The notes beneath the pieces are model-generated. The model worked only from the letters and a program-made list of their open reading frames with translations. It was not told where the DNA came from and ran no database searches. Below, one piece after another: positions 59,206 through 64,000 of a stretch of 64,000 nt of DNA. How positions within the stretch are numbered: the first letter of the stretch is position 1; each line of letters begins with the position of its first letter. The position numbers and the translations under genes are program-made. Origin of the DNA: Deltaproteobacteria bacterium (GTDB taxonomy: Bacteria; Myxococcota; Kuafuiibacteriia; Kuafuiibacteriales; Kuafuiibacteriaceae); contig JADJBV010000001.1 in NCBI GenBank assembly GCA_016703535.1, positions 248,001 to 312,000 of the forward strand, in the 5' to 3' direction.

Positions 59206-59873
59206 GGTTCATCTCCCGCGACGAAGCCGACGGTGGTCACCACGGCCGCGATCAACGCGCTTCCCAACAACAGGTTGGCGGTGAGCCCGCTGGCAAAGAC
59301 CTGGCCGTTGAGGCGATCGACCTCCGCCGGATCCGTGCTTTGTTCACCCTGGGCCACCAGATCTCGATTGAGCACGCCGGCGACGATCCCGCCGGCCAAC
59401 AAGACGCCGGTGGCGCCGACCCCAACCCAAGGCCACAACTTGGCCTCGGCGTCAGGGGGTGGGGCTTGGGTTAAGGCGGTGGGTGCCGGTGCGGGCTTGG
59501 TCGGTGGGGGAGCGGCCAACTTCGGCGGATCGGGGGCCGGCTTCGGGAAGAGGCGCTGGACCACCGGCACCAACAAGGCGCGCCAGTGGCCGGGGGTGGC
59601 CCGGGGCAGATCCAGAGTTTCGCTTTCGCCGTCGACGATCCCTGGCACCACCTTGGTCACTTGGACCCGAAGGCGCGTCGCCGCCCCCAACGGGGAGATC
59701 ATCAGGTGGGGCCCGCCGGAAGATCCGACGGGGGCGCCCGTCCCCTCCTCCACGGCTTCTTCGAGGGCCGCCAAGAGGGCGGTGTGGGTGGCCGGGTCCA
59801 CGCCGGGGCCTTCACCGAGCACCACCCCGACCTGGGCGCAGGCCATCGCGAGCAGCCACACCACACCTGCCAA
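59202..59873 (-). CDS. Hypothetical membrane protein
   Basis: A protein of about 223 residues with an N-terminal signal-like segment (VVWLLAMACAQVGVVLG), a periplasmic part of about 80 residues, a Pro-rich stretch (APDPPKLAAPPPTKPAPAPTALTQAPPP), and two C-terminal membrane segments (about 147-167, LWPWVGVGATGVLLAGGIVAGVL; and about 195-218, LLLGSALIAAVVTTVGFVAG). The layout resembles myxobacterial proteins with a PEGA- or TPR-less periplasmic domain and a C-terminal hairpin, but I do not recognise it. The start (TTG 59873 or GTG 59864) is uncertain. It is coupled to the small lipoprotein downstream. Confidence 0.6.
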   Translation of the reverse strand: MAGVVWLLAMACAQVGVVLGEGPGVDPATHTALLAALEEAVEEGTGAPVGSSGGPHLMISPLGAATRLRVQVTKVVPGIVDGESETLDLPRATPGHWRALLVPVVQRLFPKPAPDPPKLAAPPPTKPAPAPTALTQAPPPDAEAKLWPWVGVGATGVLLAGGIVAGVLNRDLVAQGEQSTDPAEVDRLNGQVFASGLTANLLLGSALIAAVVTTVGFVAGDEP

Positions 59874-59942
59874 ATCGGCCCTCGGGGGCGGAGCTTGAGG
59901 CCCCTAGGGGGAATCACCCAGATCGCGCGGGCTACCCCGTAC

Positions 59943-60833
59943 TCACAGCTCGTCGATGGACTTGGGCCAGTCCTCTTTGAGCAGCCGGGACAGGGAGCGA
60001 TCCGCCAAAAGCCGGCCTTCGTTTTGGCACTTGGGGCAGTAGTTGGTCTCGTTTTCGGCGTAGACCACCCGCTGCACCTTGGTGCCGCACACCGGGCAGG
60101 GCTCCTTGTAGCGGCCGTGCACCGCCATCCCTTCTCGGAAGGCGGTGACCTTTTCGGGCCAACCTCCGTGGGCCGCGGCGTCGTCCCGCAGCCGCTGAGT
60201 CCAGTCCTGCAACACGGCCTGGGTCGCTTGGTAGAGGCGACGTCGCTCTTCTTCGTCCAGCCGGGAGGTCAACCGCAGCGGAGAAAGTTGGGCGGCGTGC
60301 AGGATCTCGTCCGAGTAGGCGTTGCCGATGCCCGAAAACTTGGTGGGGTCGGTCAAGGCTCGCTTCAAGGTGTGGTTGCCTGAGAGCAAGGCGGCTTCGA
60401 AGCCGGGGAAGTCGGCGCTCAAGGGCTCGAGGCCGCCCCGATCGTGGACCTTCAGGCCCTCTCGGCCCCGGACCGCGTGGAGGGAGGCCCGGCGTTTGGT
60501 GCCGGCTTCGGTCAGCTGCAGCGTGCCGCTTTGAAAGTCGAAGGCACAAAGGCCGATGCGCCCGATCAACTTGGCCGCCCGTTGGTCGGACCACTTGAGG
60601 CGCCCGGCGATCATCAGGTGCAGCACCAGGTACAGGTCACCCTCGAAGCCGAAGACCAGCCGTTTCCCGAGGCGCTCCAGGCTCTGCACGTGGCGCCCCG
60701 CGAACGCCTCGAGCTTGGGCTCGACCGTCCGCAACAAGAAGAGGGAAGGGAGACGCACCCCGTCGAGGACTTGGCCCAAGATCTTGGGCGTCAGGCACTC
60801 CACGTAAACCGTGACGTCGGGGAGCTCGGGCAC
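59943..60833 (-). CDS. Formamidopyrimidine-DNA glycosylase family protein (Fpg/Nei)
   Basis: A 296-residue base-excision repair glycosylase/AP lyase. The mature N-terminus is PELPDVTVYVE, giving the catalytic Pro and Glu; GTG at 60833 is therefore the start, and longer readings would destroy the active site. 'LGKRLVFGFEGDLYLVLHLMIAGRL' is the conserved beta-sheet with Lys, 'ALTDPTKFSGIGNAYSDEILHAAQLSP' the H2TH region, and 'CPVCGTKVQRVVYAENETNYCPKCQ' the C-terminal zinc finger. Whether it acts on oxidised purines (Fpg) or pyrimidines (Nei) cannot be told. TACAGC ends 6 bases upstream of the GTG, close to the leaderless pattern. Confidence 0.92.
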   Translation of the reverse strand: MPELPDVTVYVECLTPKILGQVLDGVRLPSLFLLRTVEPKLEAFAGRHVQSLERLGKRLVFGFEGDLYLVLHLMIAGRLKWSDQRAAKLIGRIGLCAFDFQSGTLQLTEAGTKRRASLHAVRGREGLKVHDRGGLEPLSADFPGFEAALLSGNHTLKRALTDPTKFSGIGNAYSDEILHAAQLSPLRLTSRLDEEERRRLYQATQAVLQDWTQRLRDDAAAHGGWPEKVTAFREGMAVHGRYKEPCPVCGTKVQRVVYAENETNYCPKCQNEGRLLADRSLSRLLKEDWPKSIDEL

Positions 60834-61038
60834 CCAAAAGCTGTACCGCTGATCGGCGCCGGAGAAAGGGGGCCCCGCGACGGACAACCTGGGGGGGCCA
60901 TCCGCCGCGGGTGAACTGACGCCACCGCAGAGTTATAACTGCGATGCGAAGGTAGGTATCGGTCCCACGTGGCGAAGGTTGCGCCCCCGATCGTCCGAAG
61001 GTGGTTCCCTGCGTCCCGAAGTGCCATCCTGCGGCCCG

Positions 61039-61845
61039 GTGAGCGAAAAGGTCGAGCTGCTGCGGCACGCCATGACCCCCCGGACCGACGCCGAGGGGCG
61101 ACCGCTGACCAAGATCCTCCCGTATCTGCCGATCAAGGACCCTTGCCAGCTCTGCCCGGCCAAGTGCTGCAAGTTGGTGGTCAAGGTTTCGGTCCCCGAC
61201 GCGGTCCACTACTGCCGCACCCTCGGGGTGCCCTTCTTCGCTGGCCTGACCTTGGCGGCCAGCACCGACGAAAAACGTGGGTTTTTGCTCGACCGAGATC
61301 CCCGGGTGGTGGCCCCCGAAGCCGCTTGGCCCGGGCGGGGCGAGATCCAGCTGCGCCGCCGTGAAAACGGCTACTGCCAGGGTTTGGTGGAGGTGGGCGG
61401 CTACGAACGTTGTGGCGTCTACGGGGCGCGCCCGACCTTTTGCCGCACCTATCCGGTCAGCTGGACCGCCGAAACCGTCCAGGGCGGACCCCCGGCGATC
61501 TTGTGCCCGGTTCCCTACGCGTTGCCGCCCGACGTCGAGGCCAACTTCAAGGCCGACATCGAGCGGCAGATCGATCTGTGGGCGCTCCACGATCGGCTGG
61601 TGCTCGAGTGGAACCAGGCCAGCGATCAACCTCGGACCATCGAGGCCTGGTTGCCCTTCGTGTTGGGCCGCGCCGGGGCCGAGCTGGGGGTGGCCGTCGA
61701 TCCGATCATCACCGAAGGGGACGGGAGCCAACGTCTGTACGAGGCGATGATCGAGGCCAAGGTCTTGCCGCCCAACCAGCTGGCCAGCCTGGTGCCCGGG
61801 CCCCGAATCTTTGCGGGCCTGGCCGGTGCACCGAAGTCAAAGTGA
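61039..61845 (+). CDS. YkgJ-family (CxxCxxCC-type) putative metal-binding protein
   Basis: A 268-residue protein of the YkgJ/Fe-S oxidoreductase-like family: 'CQLCPAKCCKLV' at the N-terminus and 'GYERCGVYGARPTFCRTYPVSW' in the middle, which carry the eight-Cys pattern thought to bind zinc or an Fe-S cluster. The rest is helical with no signal peptide. GTG at 61039 is preferred; TTG at 60979 would add 20 residues. It diverges from the glycosylase gene. Confidence 0.85.
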   Translation: MSEKVELLRHAMTPRTDAEGRPLTKILPYLPIKDPCQLCPAKCCKLVVKVSVPDAVHYCRTLGVPFFAGLTLAASTDEKRGFLLDRDPRVVAPEAAWPGRGEIQLRRRENGYCQGLVEVGGYERCGVYGARPTFCRTYPVSWTAETVQGGPPAILCPVPYALPPDVEANFKADIERQIDLWALHDRLVLEWNQASDQPRTIEAWLPFVLGRAGAELGVAVDPIITEGDGSQRLYEAMIEAKVLPPNQLASLVPGPRIFAGLAGAPKSK

Positions 61846-61855
61846 GCGGGGGACC

Positions 61856-62770
61856 TTACTTTCGGAGTACGTAGCCCTGGGAGACCAGCGACAACAAGGC
61901 GCTGGCGGTTTCGTAGTCGGTCGCGGGCGAACGATCGAAGACGTGTTGCATCATCCCGTGGTTGAGCACCAGCTGGAACACGTCGAGCTCCAGGGGCTTC
62001 AGCTGGGACAAGGACGGCTCCAGAGGTTTGGGCACCGACAACTTCTCGTGGGGCCCCGGCAGATCACCGGCGATGCGGCGGAACTCGTCCAACTGCCGCA
62101 GGGCCTCCATCAGGAGGGACTCGGTGGAGTCCTCGAGCTCCAGCATGAACTCGGCCTCGGCCTCGGGGGGGCCGAACTCGAAGCCACCTTCGTCCCAGCC
62201 GACCATGCGGCAGAGCGCCTTCATCGGGCCGAGATCGTGGTCGTCGTCGATCGACGCGTAGAAGATGTTGCCGCTCTTCAGGTAGATCTTGCCGTAGCCG
62301 AGCTGACTTTTGATGTGCAGCACGCCGGTGCGTTTGCTGGTGGAGAAGAGCTGGAGCAGGTCGGGGATCGGCACCTCTTCCAAGGTGCCGCTCATGGTCG
62401 ACTGCTTGTTGTCGTTTCTGCCCACCGCCTCCAGCTGCTCTTTGGCCTGCGAGGGCGTGACCTGGGGCGCGTTGGTGACGACCACCTTGAGGATCGAGGT
62501 GCCGATCAAGATCCGATCGCCCTCTTTGAGGCGGGTCTTTCGGATCTTCTCGCCGTTGACGAAGGTGCCGTTGGTCGAGCCCAGATCCTGGATGATGATC
62601 TGACCTTGGGTGGTGGAGAGCTTGGCGTGTTTCCTGGACACCATGTCCTCGACCAGGACCATGTCCAGCTCCGAGGAGCGGCCCACCACAAACTCGCGTT
62701 CGGGGGTCAGCGGGAACTCACCCCCCTGGTACTTGCCGGAGATGAACTTCAGGGCGAAGGTCTGCGGCAT
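61856..62770 (-). CDS. FHA-DUF4388 (PATAN) signalling protein
   Basis: A 304-residue soluble protein. FHA domain: FVVGRSSELDMVLVED, 'MVSRKHAKL' and 'DLGSTNGTFVNGEKI' (all phospho-Thr contacts present). DUF4388 follows from about 128: 'MSGTLEEVPIPDLLQLFSTSKRTGVLHIKSQLGYGKIYLKSGNIFYA...ALCRMVGWDEGGFEFG'. The tail is helical with repeated Glu/Leu. In myxobacteria these are common in Ser/Thr kinase networks; the partner kinase could be the one at 57068 or 33858. ATG at 62770 is set by TAGCTT ending 8 bases upstream. Confidence 0.9.
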   Translation of the reverse strand: MPQTFALKFISGKYQGGEFPLTPEREFVVGRSSELDMVLVEDMVSRKHAKLSTTQGQIIIQDLGSTNGTFVNGEKIRKTRLKEGDRILIGTSILKVVVTNAPQVTPSQAKEQLEAVGRNDNKQSTMSGTLEEVPIPDLLQLFSTSKRTGVLHIKSQLGYGKIYLKSGNIFYASIDDDHDLGPMKALCRMVGWDEGGFEFGPPEAEAEFMLELEDSTESLLMEALRQLDEFRRIAGDLPGPHEKLSVPKPLEPSLSQLKPLELDVFQLVLNHGMMQHVFDRSPATDYETASALLSLVSQGYVLRK

Positions 62771-62778
62771 CCCGGGGG

Positions 62779-62784
62779 AAGCTA
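62779..62784 (-). promoter_or_regulatory. Putative -10 box for leaderless mRNA (FHA-PATAN gene)
   Basis: TAGCTT on the minus strand ends 8 bases before the ATG at 62770 and overlaps the stop region of the TPR gene. Confidence 0.4.
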
Positions 62785-63495
62785 GTCTGACCCACCGCGC
62801 GGTTCAAGCATGTGCAGATAGGTCTTGGCCCGCTCGTGGTTCGGTTCCCGTTTCAGGACCTCCAGGAGGGCCACCTTGGCCCGCTCCGGGTGGCCCAGGC
62901 GATGTAGGAGGAGCCCCAGGTGCAGGTAGGCCGGCAGGTGGTCCGGCCGCTGGTTGAGCACCTCCAATAGCTCCAGGGCCGCCTCTTCCAGGGAACCGGC
63001 GTCGGCCAGGGCTTGGGCCAACTTCATCCGCAGGTCGGCGAACTCCGGGCACAGGCCGAGGGCCATGCCGTACTCCCGGGCCGCCTCCGGGTGGAGGCCG
63101 ACCGAACGGTAGGCGTCCCCGACCTCGGCGTGCAGGTTGGCGATCTTGCCCCGGCTGAAGGCGTCGACGTTTTCGTCGGGCCCCGGCTGGAGCCGCTCCC
63201 AGAGCTCTTGGGCCTCGGCGTAGCGGCCGAGATCGTTGTAGGTGATGGCCAGGTTCATCCCGGCCTCGATGTAGCCGGGGTTGATGCGCAGCGCTTCTTC
63301 CAGCTCGGCCCGGGCCTTCGAGAACTGGCCCCACGAATGGTAGATGACGCCCAACATGTGGTGCACGTCGGCGTAACGTTCGCCGCCGGCCTGCACCGCC
63401 TCGATCAACAGCCGTTCGGCCCGGGTGTAGTCGTTGCCGCGGTAGGCTTCGCGGCCTTCGAAGAGGAGCCGAGTGAGCTGGGCCGGCCCGTCCAC
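62782..63495 (-). CDS. TPR-repeat protein
   Basis: A 237-residue helical protein made of about five TPR units (for example 'AYRGNDYTRAERLLIEAVQAGGERYADVHHMLGVIYHSWGQFSKARAELEEALRINPGYIEAGMNLAITYNDLGRYAEAQELWERLQ', then 'AAREYGMALGLCPEFADLRMKLAQALADAGSLEEAALELLEVLNQRPDHLPAYLHLGLLLHRLGHPERA'). No signal peptide; a protein-protein adaptor, possibly scaffolding the FHA protein encoded 11 bases downstream. GTG at 63495 follows TAGATT by 7 bases. Confidence 0.85.
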   Translation of the reverse strand: MDGPAQLTRLLFEGREAYRGNDYTRAERLLIEAVQAGGERYADVHHMLGVIYHSWGQFSKARAELEEALRINPGYIEAGMNLAITYNDLGRYAEAQELWERLQPGPDENVDAFSRGKIANLHAEVGDAYRSVGLHPEAAREYGMALGLCPEFADLRMKLAQALADAGSLEEAALELLEVLNQRPDHLPAYLHLGLLLHRLGHPERAKVALLEVLKREPNHERAKTYLHMLEPRGGSD

Positions 63496-63502
63496 CGCAA
63501 CA

Positions 63503-63508
63503 AATCTA
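63503..63508 (-). promoter_or_regulatory. Putative -10 box for leaderless mRNA (TPR gene)
   Basis: TAGATT on the minus strand ends 7 bases before the GTG at 63495 and overlaps the end of the next gene upstream. Confidence 0.4.
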
Positions 63509-63511
63509 CGC

Positions 63512-64000
63512 TCACTGAGCCTCGGCCGGGTAGAGGCCGGCCTCGATCGCGTAACGCCCGACGTTTCGGCCCAGGGTCAAACGCGCCACCGCCGGCGGCA
63601 TCGGCTGGTCGTTGACGGTCATCCGATAGTGTTCGTCCAGGTGGGCCTCTTGCTCCCGGATCTCCAGCCGATAGTTGGTCACCTCGAGCCGCACCTTCAT
63701 GCCGTCCAGGTCGTGGGCCAAGCGGGCCAGGGCCTGCTGGGCGTCGAGATCGCCGTCTCGATAACGAGGGTGGAGGTGAGGGGCCAGGGCCTGGGCGTCG
63801 TTGGCCTCCAGCGCGGCCCGCCGGGCGTCTGCCAACCGCATCGCGTCTCTCAGTTCGGTGAAGAGGCCGCTCCGGATCCGCCAGCCATCTTGCCGCACCA
63901 GCTCGAAGTGCACGGGCCCGATCACCCGCCAGGTTGGGTGGCCCACCAGCTCGGCGTCGAGGAGGGCCGTGACCTCGGTCTCCAGCTCCGAGGCCTTCTT
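63512..64000 (-). CDS. NTF2/SnoaL-like protein, 5' end cut by the window
   Basis: At least 162 residues; the frame stays open to base 64000, so the true start is outside. The sequence 'ALLDAELVGHPTWRVIGPVHFELVRQDGWRIRSGLFTELRDAMRLADARRAALEANDAQALAPHLHPRYRD' followed by 'VRLEVTNYRLEIREQEAHLDEHYRMTVN' reads as an NTF2-like cone (paired long strands with a helix carrying the Asp-His pair HPRYRDGD). Domains of this kind sit as C-terminal or tandem units in exported proteins of the order. An N-terminal helix-rich copy may precede it. Confidence 0.6.
   Translation of the reverse strand, partial: KKASELETEVTALLDAELVGHPTWRVIGPVHFELVRQDGWRIRSGLFTELRDAMRLADARRAALEANDAQALAPHLHPRYRDGDLDAQQALARLAHDLDGMKVRLEVTNYRLEIREQEAHLDEHYRMTVNDQPMPPAVARLTLGRNVGRYAIEAGLYPAEAQ

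Overview
The window is GC-rich chromosomal DNA from a Gram-negative bacterium that is most likely a member of the Myxococcota (former deltaproteobacterial myxobacteria and relatives). Reasons: a pilG/pilH/pilI-like type IV pilus accessory set around two pilin genes; several Ser/Thr kinase, FHA and DUF4388 (PATAN) signalling proteins; a DUF4215 'myxo' Cys-rich repeat; and about ten secreted lipoproteins whose signal peptide is followed by an Asp/Gly/Pro-rich tether. No phage, IS element, CRISPR array or rRNA gene was seen. This assignment is inference from gene content, not from a phylogenetic marker.

Layout. 1-36: 5' end of a tRNA-Ser(CGA) on the minus strand with its promoter. 0.1-6.6 kb: an M20 amidohydrolase and four exported or lipoprotein genes. 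6.7-10.8 kb: type IV pilus island (TPR membrane protein in the pilG position, a pilin with a sigma-54 promoter, a second divergent pilin, ABC ATPase pilH, ABC permease pilI). 10.8-15.3 kb: DUF2807 protein, a frameshifted VWA-domain gene and a response regulator/histidine kinase pair. 15.3-18.9 kb: an ECF sigma factor, FecR-type anti-sigma factor and barrel-like protein in overlapping order, followed by a four-repeat Cys-rich lipoprotein; both transcription units begin with the same 5' motif. 19-25.4 kb: GNAT, M49-like metallopeptidase, Gfo/Idh/MocA-like protein, Hsp70-like ATPase, HNH endonuclease and a 68-residue protein. 25.5-25.75 kb: a promoter-to-terminator unit with no recognised product. 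25.9-34.4 kb: Kelch-like lipoprotein, M19 dipeptidase-like protein, beta-helix lipoprotein and a very large kinase-ATPase-TPR protein. 34.4-34.9 kb: non-coding DNA with a repeat family. 34.9-38.9 kb: an iron-sulfur/flavin dehydrogenase cluster with proC. 39-42.9 kb: maf, yggS, divIVA-like, yggU and a papain-like membrane protein. 42.9-47.2 kb: Cys-rich lipoprotein, pseudokinase-PATAN protein and a GNAT. 47.2-52 kb: complete branched-chain amino acid ABC transporter livKHMGF. 52-64 kb: lipase-like lipoprotein, GNAT, FHA-histidine kinase-receiver hybrid, Ser/Thr kinase, small exported proteins, Fpg-type glycosylase, YkgJ-type protein, FHA-PATAN protein, TPR protein and a partial gene at the right edge.

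Genome-scale patterns seen by eye. (1) A palindrome GCAAG-N4-CTTGC occurs eleven times between 13 and 50 kb. (2) At least eleven genes start 6 to 9 bases after a TAnnnT hexamer, the geometry of a -10 box for leaderless mRNA, while a minority carry a clear Shine-Dalgarno sequence. (3) Genes inside operons are commonly joined by 4-base ATGA/GTGA overlaps.

The best candidates for undescribed biology are the ECF-sigma cassette with its duplicated leader motif and Cys-rich repeat lipoprotein, the orphan structured transcript at 25.5-25.7 kb, and the interspersed palindrome.
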